A DNA stretch of 64,000 bases from Deltaproteobacteria bacterium (GCA_016235345.1 JACRLG010000024.1:236746-300745); one strand, 5' to 3'; counted from the stretch's first letter, positions 8,799-18,878 are shown. Translations and numbers: made by a program. Notes: generated by a model not told the origin, from the letters alone.

Positions 8799-8814
8799 TG
8801 GCATGACATTTGCT
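8799..8814 (+). promoter_or_regulatory. Sigma-54 (RpoN) promoter of the glnD nitrogen cluster
   Basis: TGGCATG-N4-TTGCT matches the -24/-12 consensus TGGCAC-N5-TTGCW, with the GG (8800-8801) and GC (8812-8813) exactly ten bases apart. The glnD start lies about 43 bases after the -12 element. A sigma-54 promoter fits nitrogen-limitation control by an NtrC-type activator. Confidence 0.85.
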
Positions 8815-8857
8815 TTAAATAACAACAAGTTTAACGCAGAGCCATGGGGACAGGGTT

Positions 8858-11503
8858 ATGAATCAGGTGACAGCCATCAAAAAATCAGCGAGCCCGGCGG
8901 AAAACCTGTCTCATGCCAAGCACAGGCTTTTATCCAGGGGCCTGCCGGAAGATGCTCCGGGCTTTCTTGCGGCCCACGCCCGGATAATCGACGACTATTT
9001 TGTGGAATCCTACGAAAAGAGCCAAGTGGGCCCAAGCCTCGCCGTGGCCAAAAACCCTTACGCCCTGGTGGCGCTTGGGGGTTACGGACGCAGGGAGCAG
9101 TGCATCCACTCCGACGTCGATCTTCTCATATTGTTCGACGGCAGGGTTCCTCCGGAGGCCACCCGCCTGGTTCACGAGGTTGTCTATCCCCTGTGGGATT
9201 TGGGCCTTGAAATCAGCCCGGCCACCAGAAGCCTCAAGGAGGCCGTGAAGCTGGCCTGCAAAGACTACGAGATTCTGACGCCGCTGTTGGACGCAAGGTT
9301 CGTGTGCGGCGCTTCCAGGCTCTATTCCAGGCTCCAGGACGAGCTTGACGGCCCGGTTCTGAAAAAGCACGCAAAGAGCTACCTGGAGTGGATGGTGGCC
9401 ACCGGACGTTCCAGGCACGCACGCTACGGAGACACCACGCACATCCTTGAGCCGCACCTCAAAGAGGGGCCGGGGGGCTTGCGGGATTACCATTCCATAT
9501 TATGGATGGGCCGGGTTCTTTCCGGGGCGAGGAGCATGGATGAACTTTGCGGGCATGGCATTCTGACCGCAGATGAGCTTGCGGGGCTCAGGAAGTCCCT
9601 GGCCTTTGTGTGGAAGGTGCGCAACCACCTGCATCTGGCCAGCGGCCGCAAAAACGACATGCTCTACCTGGATTACCAGAAAAAGCTGGCCCAGAGCCTT
9701 GGCTTTGCAGACGAGCAGGACAGGGCGGGCATCGAGCGTTTCCTCTCGGTGCTTTCGGGCCACATGGACCGCATCCACGAGCTTTACCAGGCCACCGTGC
9801 GAACCGCCGCGCCGGAAAGGTCATCAAAAAGAAAAAACCCGGAGACCTTCGCCGAGGGCATAAGGCTCGACAAGGAAGGGCTCGATTTCGCCTCCCCCCG
9901 CACCATCCTGGCCTCTCCTTTGTCCCTTGCCCGGATTTTTTCCGAAAGCGCACGGCTTGGGGTGAGGCTCTCCCTTTCGGCCAGAAGGCGGGTGCGGGAA
10001 AGCGTCGGGCTCATCACGGACTCCTTCCGTTCCGATCCCTTGGCGGTCAGCGCCTTCGAGACGGTCTTGAGGGCCGCCCCCACCGAAAGCGCGGACGCCC
10101 TGGAGGAAATGCGGGACACCGGCTATCTTTCGGCCTTCATCCCCGAATTTGCGGGAATCGTCCACCTGGTCCAATTCACCGAGTATCATCTCTATCCCAC
10201 CGACACCCATTCCCTGATGACGGTGAGGATTCTGAAGGACTTCGCTAGAAGCGACGACACCCTGGTGTCCGACGTTTTCAGGGACGTTTCCCCCAAGCGC
10301 GTACTGTATCTGGCAGGCCTTCTGCACGATGTGGGAAAGGGAGTGGAAAGCGCTGACGAGAACCACTCCACCGCAGGCGCCCGGCTGGTGAAGACCATAA
10401 TGGAGCGCATGGGTTACCCGGACACGAAGATCGAAACCGTGCAGTTTCTTGTGCGTGAGCACCTTCTTATGGCCAAGACCGCCTCCCGCCGGGACTTGAA
10501 CGACGAGGAGACCATCCTGGCCTTCAGCCGCAAGGTGGGCGGCATAATGAACCTTCGTATGCTCTACCTGCTCTCCCTTGCCGACACAATGGCGACCGGC
10601 CCCAACGCCAACACCGAATGGACCCGGAGCCTTCTGAGGGAGCTTTTTTCCAAGGCATACAGAACCCTGGCTTCAGGCGACATGGTATCCGGGAACCTCG
10701 CTTCCAAAAGGAACCTTTCCATAGAGGAAAACAAGCGAAGGGAATTCCTGGCGCTTCTGCCCGTGGATTTTTCTGAAAAAGAGGGCCTCGATCTTTTCGG
10801 CAAGATGTCTCCCAGATACAGGCACGACATTTCCGCCTCGGACATGGCGGCCCACGCCCTTCTGTGGCGGCGTCTCTCCCCGGCGGTCCCGGCTGTGCTG
10901 GCCGCCGGAAAAAGCCAGTCGGACAACCTGCGCACGGTGACCGTTGCGGCCAACGACGCGCCAGGCCTTTTTTCCCGCATAGCGGGAGCCCTGTCTTTGC
11001 ACGGGATATCCATTCTGGACGCCGAAATCTACACCTGGCACAACGGATGCGCCTTGGACGTTTTCCGGGTTTCGCCCCCGCCCGACGCCCTTTTCGAAAA
11101 AGAGACCTGGGTGAAGGTGGAAAAGGACCTGGTGGCCTCAATAAAGGGCGAGCTGGACCTTTTCCAGGCCCTGGAGCGCCGGAGCCGCTCGGACACAAAA
11201 TGTCGCGCCGCAACCGCCCTGGGCGAGCCCGAACGGGTGCGCGTGGACAACCGCTCATCCAGTTTTTTCACCATAGTCGAGGTGTTTGCGGACGACCGTC
11301 CGGGGCTTTTGCACGGGATCACCAGGGTTCTTTTTCAGGAGGGCCTGGACATAAGGGTAGCCAAGATTTCCACCAAGTCAGACAGGGTGGTGGACGTTTT
11401 TTACGTGCGCGACACCGATGGGCAGAAGCTGGATGGACAGCGAAGCGAGGCCGTAAGGCGGCGCTTGCAGGAAGCCCTGGACGAGGCCTCTGGTAAAACA
11501 TGA
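8858..11503 (+). CDS. glnD: [Protein-PII] uridylyltransferase / uridylyl-removing enzyme
   Basis: An 881-residue GlnD of full length. The nucleotidyltransferase signature is GGYGRRE (residues 74-80) with SDVD (85-88) as metal ligands. A GlnD-type helical linker follows. The HD domain motif HDVGKG starts at H490, and two ACT domains occupy about 690-740 and 805-855, each with the APGL/RPGL signature. The enzyme uridylylates PII when glutamine is low and removes UMP when it is high; ACT domains sense glutamine. Its substrate PII is encoded two genes downstream, and the PII T-loop has the Tyr target. The gene is the first after the sigma-54 promoter. Confidence 0.96.
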   Translation: MNQVTAIKKSASPAENLSHAKHRLLSRGLPEDAPGFLAAHARIIDDYFVESYEKSQVGPSLAVAKNPYALVALGGYGRREQCIHSDVDLLILFDGRVPPEATRLVHEVVYPLWDLGLEISPATRSLKEAVKLACKDYEILTPLLDARFVCGASRLYSRLQDELDGPVLKKHAKSYLEWMVATGRSRHARYGDTTHILEPHLKEGPGGLRDYHSILWMGRVLSGARSMDELCGHGILTADELAGLRKSLAFVWKVRNHLHLASGRKNDMLYLDYQKKLAQSLGFADEQDRAGIERFLSVLSGHMDRIHELYQATVRTAAPERSSKRKNPETFAEGIRLDKEGLDFASPRTILASPLSLARIFSESARLGVRLSLSARRRVRESVGLITDSFRSDPLAVSAFETVLRAAPTESADALEEMRDTGYLSAFIPEFAGIVHLVQFTEYHLYPTDTHSLMTVRILKDFARSDDTLVSDVFRDVSPKRVLYLAGLLHDVGKGVESADENHSTAGARLVKTIMERMGYPDTKIETVQFLVREHLLMAKTASRRDLNDEETILAFSRKVGGIMNLRMLYLLSLADTMATGPNANTEWTRSLLRELFSKAYRTLASGDMVSGNLASKRNLSIEENKRREFLALLPVDFSEKEGLDLFGKMSPRYRHDISASDMAAHALLWRRLSPAVPAVLAAGKSQSDNLRTVTVAANDAPGLFSRIAGALSLHGISILDAEIYTWHNGCALDVFRVSPPPDALFEKETWVKVEKDLVASIKGELDLFQALERRSRSDTKCRAATALGEPERVRVDNRSSSFFTIVEVFADDRPGLLHGITRVLFQEGLDIRVAKISTKSDRVVDVFYVRDTDGQKLDGQRSEAVRRRLQEALDEASGKT

Positions 11504-11666
11504 AGAAACAACGCTTTTGGCTGTAATTATGGGGTGATGGCTGGCGTACGGTTGGGCAGTCCAAATCCGCGCGGAGATTGGACGCACGGCCCTTGCCCCG
11601 GGTTAGGGCGGATGGGGAGGCTTTGTTTTCCCCAGGGCCGCCGATGGTGAAATAATCACAGGCCAA

Positions 11667-11686
11667 GGAGCCCTTAAACGGGCTCC
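11667..11686 (+). promoter_or_regulatory. Hairpin in the amtB leader
   Basis: GGAGCCC-TTAAAC-GGGCTCC, a 7-bp stem with a six-base loop, in the 220-bp glnD-amtB spacer. No T run follows, so an mRNA-processing or stability role is more likely than termination. I see no second sigma-54 site in this spacer. Confidence 0.4.
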
Positions 11687-11723
11687 AAAAGATGCCTGTC
11701 CAAAAAATTTAAGGAGACTTTCC

Positions 11724-12947
11724 ATGAATGCCATCAACTCCGGAGACGTTGCCTGGATGCTGGCCGCGACGGCCCTGGTAATGTTCATGACACCCGGACT
11801 CGCCCTTTTCTACGGCGGACTCGTCAGAACCAAGAACGTTCTCGCCACCATCATGCAGAGTTTCATCCTTCTTGGAGTAGTGGCCATTTTGTGGGTTGTT
11901 TTCGGCTACTCCATCGCCTTCGGCACCGACCAGGGCGGATTCATAGGTAGCCTGGAATACCTTGGCCTTGCAGGCGTGGGGCTTGATCCCGGCCCTTACA
12001 GCAAGACCATTCCCCATATACTTTTCTGCGCGTTTCAGCTCATGTTCGCCATCATCACACCGGCCCTCATCACCGGAGCCTTTGCCGAGCGCATGAAGTT
12101 TTCGGCGTACCTGGCCTTCACGGTGCTGTGGACCGTTCTGGTGTACTTTCCGGTCTGCCACTGGGTCTGGGGCGGCGGCTGGCTTGGCCTGGGGAAACTT
12201 GGAGCCCTGGATTTCGCGGGCGGAACCGTCATCCACATAAACAGCGCCTGCGCGGCCCTGGTCTGCGCCATAGTAGTGGGAAAACGCATGGGGCACGGAA
12301 CCGACCAGCTTCACCCCCACAACGTACCCATGTCGGTTCTGGGCGCGGGCATACTGTGGTTCGGCTGGTTCGGTTTCAACGCCGGAAGCGCCCTTGCCGC
12401 CAACGGACAGGCCGCAATGGCACTTTTCGTCACCCACATAGCAGCAGGCACTGCAGCCGTAACCTGGGTATTGGCCGAGTGGATTTACCAGGGAAAACCC
12501 ACCACCCTGGGCGCCGCATCGGGCGCGGTCGCGGGACTGGTCGCGATAACCCCGGCGGCTGGCTTCGTGGGCCCCATGGCCGCAATAGCCATAGGCGGCG
12601 TGGCCGGAGTCATCTGCTACTTCGCCATAGTGGCCAAATCGAAACTGGGATATGACGACGCCCTCGATGTCGTGGCGGTTCACGGCGTGGGCGGACTCTG
12701 GGGAGCCCTTTCCACCGGTCTTTTCGCCTGCGCCGCATACGGCGGGGTTGACGGGCTCTTTTACGGGAATCCGAAACAGTTCGGCATCCAGGCTATAGGG
12801 GCCTTCTCGGCCATAGCCTACTCCACGGTGCTTTCCATCATCATCATAAAGGTGCTGGACAAGACCATGGGCATCCGGGCAAGCCAGGAAGACGAATTTT
12901 CGGGCATGGATCTTAGCCAGCACAGCGAAGTCGCATACAGAACTTAA
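11724..12947 (+). CDS. amtB: Ammonium transporter AmtB
   Basis: A 407-residue Amt/Rh-family protein with 11 predicted membrane helices. The twin pore histidines are H171 (TVIHINS) and H320 (VAVHGVGG). The phenylalanine-gate neighbourhood (CAFQLMFAI) and the C-terminal cytoplasmic signature (QEDEFSGMDLSQHSE) that docks PII are present. It passes ammonium across the inner membrane under scarcity. No cleavable signal peptide is obvious; the N-terminus begins directly in helix one. AAGGAGA lies upstream of ATG. It is followed directly by the PII gene, the classic amtB-PII pair, which implies PII-dependent gating of the channel. Confidence 0.96.
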   Translation: MNAINSGDVAWMLAATALVMFMTPGLALFYGGLVRTKNVLATIMQSFILLGVVAILWVVFGYSIAFGTDQGGFIGSLEYLGLAGVGLDPGPYSKTIPHILFCAFQLMFAIITPALITGAFAERMKFSAYLAFTVLWTVLVYFPVCHWVWGGGWLGLGKLGALDFAGGTVIHINSACAALVCAIVVGKRMGHGTDQLHPHNVPMSVLGAGILWFGWFGFNAGSALAANGQAAMALFVTHIAAGTAAVTWVLAEWIYQGKPTTLGAASGAVAGLVAITPAAGFVGPMAAIAIGGVAGVICYFAIVAKSKLGYDDALDVVAVHGVGGLWGALSTGLFACAAYGGVDGLFYGNPKQFGIQAIGAFSAIAYSTVLSIIIIKVLDKTMGIRASQEDEFSGMDLSQHSEVAYRT

Positions 12948-13349
<402 letters not shown>

Positions 13350-13353
13350 GTGA

Positions 13354-13393
13354 AGCCTGTCTAATAACGCGAACTGCTGCGTCAGGCTTCAAA
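13354..13393 (+). repeat. Hairpin element, half copy R3
   Basis: Only the L half is clear: AGCCTGTCTAATAACGCG then AACTGCTGCGTCAGGCTTCAAA, starting 4 bp after the PII stop. A short TTTCATC near 13431 may be a remnant of the R end. This looks like a decayed or internally deleted member. Confidence 0.65.
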
Positions 13394-13569
13394 CCCGGCC
13401 TTGTCAAGGGGCTGGCGATAAAGTGAAAAAATTTCATCTTAAGGACCGTGGGGCATGGGCTGGGAGGGCTTTTTGGGGCTTTCCGGCCCTGTCCCTGATT
13501 CTGTTTTGCAGCACCACATAACCACGCGGTTTTTTTGACCGCAATTCACAAAAAGGAGAATCGCACAAG

Positions 13570-14982
13570 ATGAAGCCGAAAGACGTTTTGAGCTTTGCCA
13601 AGGAAAAGAAGGCGGTGGCGGTGGACATCCGTTTCATGGACTTTCCCGGCATCTGGCAGCACTTCACCATTCCCATAGAGGAACTGAACGAAGGCTGCTT
13701 CGAGGAGGGCCTGGGCTTTGACGGTTCCAGCATCCGGGGCTGGCAGCCCATTCACGCCTCGGACATGATGGTTGTGCCCGATCCCGCAACCGCCCTCATC
13801 GATCCATTTTTCGCAGATTCCACCCTTGTTCTCATCGGCAACATCGTTGACCCCATCACCCGCGAGCCCTACAGCCGTGATCCGCGCTACATTGCCCAGA
13901 AGGCCGAGAACTACCTGAAATCAACCGGCATCGGCGACACCGCCTATTTCGGCCCGGAAGCCGAGTTTTTCATCTTCGACGACGTGACCTACGAATCGAA
14001 CCGCAACGGGGCCTTCTACCAGGTTGACTCGGTGGAGGCCATCTGGAATTCGGGCCGTGACGAAAGCCCCAACCAGGGATACAAGATCCGCCACAAGGAA
14101 GGCTATGTGCCTGTCCCCCCTGGCGACAAGTTCCAGGATCTGCGCACCGAGATGATGCTCACCCTCCAGAGCCTGGGCATCCCCGTCGAGCGCCAGCATC
14201 ACGAAGTGGCCACCGCAGGCCAGGCCGAAATCGACATCCGCTTCGCCCCCCTGGTCCAGATGGGCGACTGGCTCACCTGGTTCAAGTACGTGTTGAAGAA
14301 CACGGCCTACAAGCACGGCCACACCGTAACCTTCATGCCCAAGCCCCTTTTTGAGGACAACGGCAGCGGAATGCACACCCACGCCTCCATCTGGAAGGAC
14401 GGCAAGCCCCTTTTCGCGGGCGACAAGTACGCCGGCCTTTCCCAGATGGCCCTTTACGCAGTGGGCGGCATCCTTAAGCACGCCAGGGCCCTTACGGCCA
14501 TCACCAACCCCACCACCAACTCCTACAAGCGCCTGGTTCCGGGCTTCGAGGCACCGGTGAACCTGGCCTACTCCAGCCGGAACCGCTCCGCAGCCATCCG
14601 CATTCCCATGTATTCGCCTAGCCCCAAGGCCAAGCGCATCGAGTTCCGCACCCCGGACCCCTCCTGCAACGGCTACATGGCTTTTGCCGCCATCCTCATG
14701 GCCATGCTGGACGGTATCCAGAACAAGATGGACCCGGGCGATCCGCTCGACAAGGACATCTACGCCCTGCCGCCCGAGGAACTGGCCAACATCCCCTCGG
14801 CCCCCGGCTCCCTGGACGAGGCCCTGGCGGCTCTCAAGGCCGACAGCGAGTTCCTGTTAAAGGGCAACGTCTTCACCCAGGACGTTCTGGACACCTGGAT
14901 AGAGTACAAGACGGACAAGGAAGTCAACGCCGTGCGCCTGAGACCGCATCCGCACGAGTTCTTCCTGTATTACGACATCTAA
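13570..14982 (+). CDS. glnA: Type I glutamine synthetase
   Basis: A 470-residue GSI. Motifs include the DGSSIRGW latch region, the [20 protein letters not shown]/glutamate stretch, the AEFF-type metal ligands ([11 protein letters not shown]) and the adenylylation loop [13 protein letters not shown] with Tyr398 (Tyr397 of the mature enterobacterial numbering). The tyrosine makes control by an adenylyltransferase possible, but no glnE is in the window. It makes glutamine from glutamate, ammonia and ATP, and as the last gene of the glnD-amtB-PII-glnA cluster completes the ammonium assimilation unit. AAAGGAG precedes ATG. The TAA stop is followed after one base by repeat R4. Confidence 0.97.
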   Translation: MKPKDVLSFAKEKKAVAVDIRFMDFPGIWQHFTIPIEELNEGCFEEGLGFDGSSIRGWQPIHASDMMVVPDPATALIDPFFADSTLVLIGNIVDPITREPYSRDPRYIAQKAENYLKSTGIGDTAYFGPEAEFFIFDDVTYESNRNGAFYQVDSVEAIWNSGRDESPNQGYKIRHKEGYVPVPPGDKFQDLRTEMMLTLQSLGIPVERQHHEVATAGQAEIDIRFAPLVQMGDWLTWFKYVLKNTAYKHGHTVTFMPKPLFEDNGSGMHTHASIWKDGKPLFAGDKYAGLSQMALYAVGGILKHARALTAITNPTTNSYKRLVPGFEAPVNLAYSSRNRSAAIRIPMYSPSPKAKRIEFRTPDPSCNGYMAFAAILMAMLDGIQNKMDPGDPLDKDIYALPPEELANIPSAPGSLDEALAALKADSEFLLKGNVFTQDVLDTWIEYKTDKEVNAVRLRPHPHEFFLYYDI

Positions 14983-14983
14983 C

Positions 14984-15103
14984 AGCCTGTCTAAAAACGC
15001 GAACTGCTTTGTCAGGCTTCGCGGCGCGGTCCGCCACGTACGAAAAGTACGCTTGCTCCCGCACCGTTCGCCTTCCTTGCATTTCATCGTTTTTATACAG
15101 GCT
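14984..15103 (+). repeat. Hairpin element copy R4 (GC-stem subtype)
   Basis: A 120-bp copy starting one base after the glnA stop, L end first: AGCCTGTCTAAAAACGCG ... CGTTTTTATACAGGCT. The loop region is CACGTACGAAAAGTACG, giving a perfect CGTAC/GTACG apical stem. It is followed by a tail module (TCATATCCAGACTTTTTCAAC) shared with copies R6 and R8. Confidence 0.85.
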
Positions 15104-15200
15104 TCATATCCAGACTTTTTCAACGGTCTTACAGTCATCGAATCGGGTGTAATCGAGCCCGGTTTTTATAGACGCAGCTTGGCATTCGAGATTGAACAAA

Positions 15201-15241
15201 GGGGCCGCGACCGGGAAATATCCGGCGCGGCCCCTATTTTT
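15201..15241 (+). terminator. Intrinsic terminator after glnA
   Basis: GGGGCCGCG (15201-15209) pairs with CGCGGCCCC (15226-15234), with an extra CCGG/CCGG inside, followed by TATTTTT. It lies downstream of repeat R4, so R4 is within the glnA 3' untranslated region. Confidence 0.8.
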
Positions 15242-15417
15242 AATGTGGCATTCCGCGTTATTCCATCATTTTATTTTTGCCATAGGCTTGTAAGTGCTAT
15301 AATATCATTTAAGTATCCCCATCATTTTGACCCGGCGGCCGGTTTTTACGGGCATCAGTATTTGACCGGCCCTCCGCAGTCAAAGGCAGCAGGGCCCCCC
15401 AACGGACATGATCCGCC

Positions 15418-17691
15418 ATGGCAGACAAAAAGCAGATAGTCCTGGACGACGAGGCCGAAGCCCTTTTCCGTGACTTGGGCGGCGTTGAGGCTGTGGGCCG
15501 GGGCCGTGGAATATCCGTTCCGGGGCTTGCCGAGGCCATACACAACGAGGAAAAAAAGCAGGACGCCTGGCGGCTTTTGCTGGTTGACCTGGTTTTCGAT
15601 TTTGCCCAGTTCCTTGACGCCTGCCGCAACAGGATTCCAGCCGCAGCCACCGAATCCGTGGCCCAGATAATGCTTCACCTTGAAAAGCTGTCCAGGATGC
15701 CGGACGCGGACGGAAGAATCCTCGTGCGCCACAGGGGAAATCCCGTGCCCGAATCCGGCAGGGTATCAGCAACATTTGATTATATCATCATTTTCGGAAA
15801 CCTGAACCTTGACATGGCCGGGGCCAAGGCCGCAGGCCGCCGCCTTGGAGTCACCGCAGCAAAGCTTGCGGTAAGGATGCAGGAGGCCTTTGCGGGCTTC
15901 GCCGAAAATGAGATCAACACGGTTTTTTTGGCGCTGGGCGATTTTGACCAGGAGGAGCGCGCCGGTTTCAAGCGCTGCATGGAGGCCCTGTTCGCCTTTT
16001 TTTCAAAGCCCCATTCCCGTAAGGATGGGGCCGAACCCTTTGTTCTGGACGAAACCCGCTCTCCCGATCCCAACCTCGCCCTTTTGTTTTCCATCAACGC
16101 AGTTAAGGCGGAAGTCGCCGACGAATTGTCCAAAAAGGTGCGGGCCATGCTTTTAAAGGCTCCTCCCGGAGACCCGCTTGAACAGTATTTGGGTGTTTAC
16201 GACGCAGTTTTCGCCTTCAAGAAATTACGGGATCAGCTTAAGCGCCCCCCCATAGAAATCAACCAGCCGCGCTGGCTTCTGGCCACAGGGCCGGGAGACG
16301 CCATCGATCCGGTCAGGGCAAGGATCACCAGGCTTCTCTGCGGCGTTCTGGGCAAGGGTTCGCCCATGACCGCCAAGACGATTTATGCCCTATCTGCCGA
16401 CGACTACGGCAAGATCGACGCAGTTGAACTGGCCATCCGGGTGGGGCTTGTCGGAAACCTTCTGGAAGCCCTGGAAAGGGCCCTGCCCAAGGGGCCCGTG
16501 AGGGACGAGACCAGGAAGGAAATCCTGGTGAACCTGGAAGCCCGCCTGGGCCTTGCCGGGGATAAGGTTTACGACGAGATCGTTGTTTCCGGCAGCCTTA
16601 TAAAAGTAAGGGGAGGCGAGCTTAAAAGCGAGGTCCGCCAGTCCGATCCGGCCCTTGTCGAGCTTGTGGAATTTTTCCAGCACCGCAGCCTTGTCAAGGA
16701 AAAGATTAGAACCATGCTGCAGTCGCCGGTTCGGTTCGACCCGGAGGATTATGAAGTAATAGCCAGGGATTTTTCCATAAGCGGGGATGATTCGGCCCGT
16801 CTTTTGGAGCTTTTGAAGGCGTCCTTCGATGACCGGGGCCATTTCGTCCGCAAGGCCTTCGAGAAGAACATACCGGTTTTCGTGAAGCACGGCGGAAAGG
16901 TCTTCGAGTTTCTCTGGCATTACCTGAAGGATCTGGTCCACCGCCAGGACAGGGTGGCGCTTTTAAACGCCCTCCAGGTTCTCATAGACCAGATGAAAAA
17001 GCGCCGGGAGGCTTTCATCGTCCTGATGGAGGATTTCATCAGAGACCCGGAAACCCTGGCCTATCACGACCGCAACGCCCTAATGCTTGCCAATCTCATG
17101 CTGAGGAAGTACAATAAGGAACTTCATAACGACATAGAAGTGACGCCTGAGGAGGTTCTCCTTGTTCAGGAGGGCCTTGCGCCCGAAATGACGGACTTCG
17201 CCGCAGAATGGATGGAGCAGGAGAAGGAGCGGCTCCTGATCAAGCTGCGCACCGTTCACCGGGCCCTGAAGGAAACCCTGGACTCCCCGGACCCGGTCAA
17301 GCCCTGGCCCATAAGGTACGCCCTGACCCTTGAAAGGGAGGCATACATCCTCCTTGCCCTGATCGGCGGCCCCATCACGGCGGCGGTCATAAAAAGCGCG
17401 CTCGCGGAATACGGCAATCCGGACGCGGAGATTTACTGGCTGAAGAAAAGCGAGCAGAATCTGACCGGGCTCGTGGGCATACTTCAGGCGCTTGTAAGAA
17501 CCGCCTGCCGCCACGGCGACAACGCCGACCTGGACGTCCTGCGCCGGATAGAACGCAGTGAAAATCAATATCTGGGCCTCAAGAGGGATCAGCGCCACGC
17601 AGACTCCATCCGTCGCCTCATGCAATGGGTGGACAAGGCCTGCGAACTGGCCGCCGACTCCGGCGACTCGGAAGAGGCTTTCCGTTTCTGA
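15418..17691 (+). CDS. Large helical protein of unknown function
   Basis: A 757-residue soluble protein with no signal peptide or membrane segment. The sequence looks almost wholly alpha-helical, with many short amphipathic helices and acidic/basic alternation, like HEAT- or TPR-type scaffolds, but I find no clean repeat period. An early stretch (FDYIIIFGNLNLDMAG) is the most hydrophobic. No catalytic motif is recognised. The Nudix gene starts 22 bp downstream, so the two are probably co-transcribed. No strong ribosome site precedes ATG 15418, so the start could be slightly off. Probably a lineage-specific conserved hypothetical protein. Confidence 0.75.
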   Translation: MADKKQIVLDDEAEALFRDLGGVEAVGRGRGISVPGLAEAIHNEEKKQDAWRLLLVDLVFDFAQFLDACRNRIPAAATESVAQIMLHLEKLSRMPDADGRILVRHRGNPVPESGRVSATFDYIIIFGNLNLDMAGAKAAGRRLGVTAAKLAVRMQEAFAGFAENEINTVFLALGDFDQEERAGFKRCMEALFAFFSKPHSRKDGAEPFVLDETRSPDPNLALLFSINAVKAEVADELSKKVRAMLLKAPPGDPLEQYLGVYDAVFAFKKLRDQLKRPPIEINQPRWLLATGPGDAIDPVRARITRLLCGVLGKGSPMTAKTIYALSADDYGKIDAVELAIRVGLVGNLLEALERALPKGPVRDETRKEILVNLEARLGLAGDKVYDEIVVSGSLIKVRGGELKSEVRQSDPALVELVEFFQHRSLVKEKIRTMLQSPVRFDPEDYEVIARDFSISGDDSARLLELLKASFDDRGHFVRKAFEKNIPVFVKHGGKVFEFLWHYLKDLVHRQDRVALLNALQVLIDQMKKRREAFIVLMEDFIRDPETLAYHDRNALMLANLMLRKYNKELHNDIEVTPEEVLLVQEGLAPEMTDFAAEWMEQEKERLLIKLRTVHRALKETLDSPDPVKPWPIRYALTLEREAYILLALIGGPITAAVIKSALAEYGNPDAEIYWLKKSEQNLTGLVGILQALVRTACRHGDNADLDVLRRIERSENQYLGLKRDQRHADSIRRLMQWVDKACELAADSGDSEEAFRF

Positions 17692-17713
17692 CAGTTTGAC
17701 GAATGCAAATTTT

Positions 17714-18556
17714 ATGGTGAAAAAAAATTCGATAACGGTGGTTCCCGCCCCGGAATCGCCGTCTGAAGCAATATCCGCCGCAACTCTTATCCTGGTCAGG
17801 GAAAAAAACGGCGGCATGGAAACCTATCTCATGCGGCGCCGGAGCAGAAAGGGCGCTTTTGCAGGGGCTTTCGTCTTCCCCGGCGGGGTGGTGGAGCCTT
17901 CCGACTCGGACCCCGGACTTCTCGCCCGCACCAGAAAGCCCAGGGGCTCGAATGATTTCGATTCAGCGCTCTTTATGGCGGCCATACGCGAGACCTTCGA
18001 GGAATCAGGCGTGCTTTTCGCGGACTGCGGGAACGACGGGGCTTTTCTGCACAGGGCCGACGTGGCCAGGGGGCGGATGAGCTTTCCGGACCTGGCCGGG
18101 GCATACGATCTTAGCATTCGGGCGGACGAATTGTCCCCCTTTGGCCGCTGGGTGACACCCCTTTCCGAACCCAGGCGCTTCGACGCCCGGTTTTTCGCGG
18201 CCCGAATGCCCAAGGGCCAGGAGCCTGTTCCCGACGGTGACGAACTTGTGGAAGGGCTGTGGATATCACCCGCCGAGGCCCTTTCACGGCAGGCGGAAGG
18301 CGGGCTTCCGCTTTTCCCGCCCACCCTCTTCACCCTGTGGGAAATCGGGCAAAGTCCATCCTTTGAATCCCTGGCCGAAAAGGCCGTCGGGAACGACCTG
18401 GGGCCGGTTCTGCCCCAGCCGTTTTATTCCGGAGATTCCATGGGCGTGCTTCTTCCCCACGATCCCGAATACGGCATAGACGATTTCCGGCAAGAGGCCC
18501 GGCCCGGAAAACCCTCCCGCGTGGTGGCCCGTCGGGGCGTGTGGGAGCTTTTGTAA
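17714..18556 (+). CDS. Nudix hydrolase with an insertion in the Nudix box (NUDT19-like)
   Basis: About 280 residues from ATG 17714; an upstream in-frame ATG at 17558 would overlap the previous gene out of frame and is rejected. The Nudix box is split: FPGGVVE near residue 50, then about 30 residues rich in Pro/Ser/Arg, then AAIRETFEESGVLF with the metal-binding REtfEEsG core intact. An insertion at this point is a known feature of the NUDT19 (peroxisomal CoA diphosphatase) type, so a CoA or acyl-CoA pyrophosphatase is possible. The N-terminal RRRSRKGAFAGAFVFPGG is the usual lead-in. It follows the unknown helical protein gene closely and precedes a STAS gene. Confidence 0.8.
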   Translation: MVKKNSITVVPAPESPSEAISAATLILVREKNGGMETYLMRRRSRKGAFAGAFVFPGGVVEPSDSDPGLLARTRKPRGSNDFDSALFMAAIRETFEESGVLFADCGNDGAFLHRADVARGRMSFPDLAGAYDLSIRADELSPFGRWVTPLSEPRRFDARFFAARMPKGQEPVPDGDELVEGLWISPAEALSRQAEGGLPLFPPTLFTLWEIGQSPSFESLAEKAVGNDLGPVLPQPFYSGDSMGVLLPHDPEYGIDDFRQEARPGKPSRVVARRGVWELL

Positions 18557-18578
18557 CATTGTTCCGAAAGAGTAACGG

Positions 18579-18878
18579 ATGGGAGCCAGGCATTTTATAA
18601 TGACCCAGGACGAAGACGGCGCTTTCGCCTTCAAGGGGGAGCTTACCATCCACGATCTCGATTACTTCAAGGACATCCTGGAAACGGCAGGCGCCCGCGT
18701 CAAGACCCTCACTCTTTCCTTTGCCGAGGTGGAGTTCGCGGATACCGCTTCCATCCAGTTTCTTACGGCCTTCAGACGGCACCTGGGCAAGAGGGTCGAA
18801 TGGAAAATAAAGGCCCTGTCGCCTGAAATGGAAAAACTCCTTTCCCTGTGCGGGGTAAAGGACATGGTTGTTTCATGA
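18579..18878 (+). CDS. STAS-domain protein (anti-sigma-factor-antagonist-like)
   Basis: 99 residues, a single STAS domain with the beta-alpha pattern FKGELTIHDLDYFKD, then VKTLTLSFAEVEFADTASIQFL. The usual phosphorylatable position reads ADTASIQ, where D-T/S is expected, so regulation by a Ser/Thr kinase is plausible. ATG 18600 is an alternative start. STAS proteins of this size often act with chemotaxis or stressosome modules. Its place just before cheY and cheA suggests a link to that system, but a 225-bp gap separates it from cheY and I cannot show co-transcription. Confidence 0.7.
   Translation: MGARHFIMTQDEDGAFAFKGELTIHDLDYFKDILETAGARVKTLTLSFAEVEFADTASIQFLTAFRRHLGKRVEWKIKALSPEMEKLLSLCGVKDMVVS

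Larger units (their letters stand above)
8464..8857. other. Regulatory intergenic region upstream of glnD
   Basis: This 394-bp gap contains the terminator of the preceding gene, an A+T-rich zone with an inverted repeat TTTGTAGAT (8684-8692) / ATCTACAAA (8707-8715), and the sigma-54 promoter at 8799-8814. The inverted repeat lies about 90-115 bp upstream of the promoter, where a bacterial enhancer-binding protein would be expected to bind; that role is inference. Confidence 0.5.
14983..15417. other. Intergenic region with repeat R4 and a terminator
   Basis: A 435-bp gap holding repeat R4, its GTTGAAAAAG-type tail (15104-15140 on the minus strand) and a strong terminator at 15201-15241. The remaining 170 bp, partly A+T rich around 15240-15320, presumably carries the promoter of the next gene; no clear consensus is seen. 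Confidence 0.5.

Noticed and set aside
17558..17713. N-terminal extension of the Nudix frame
   Set aside because: It overlaps the end of the preceding 757-residue gene out of frame and lacks Nudix-like sequence; ATG 17714 is adequate.
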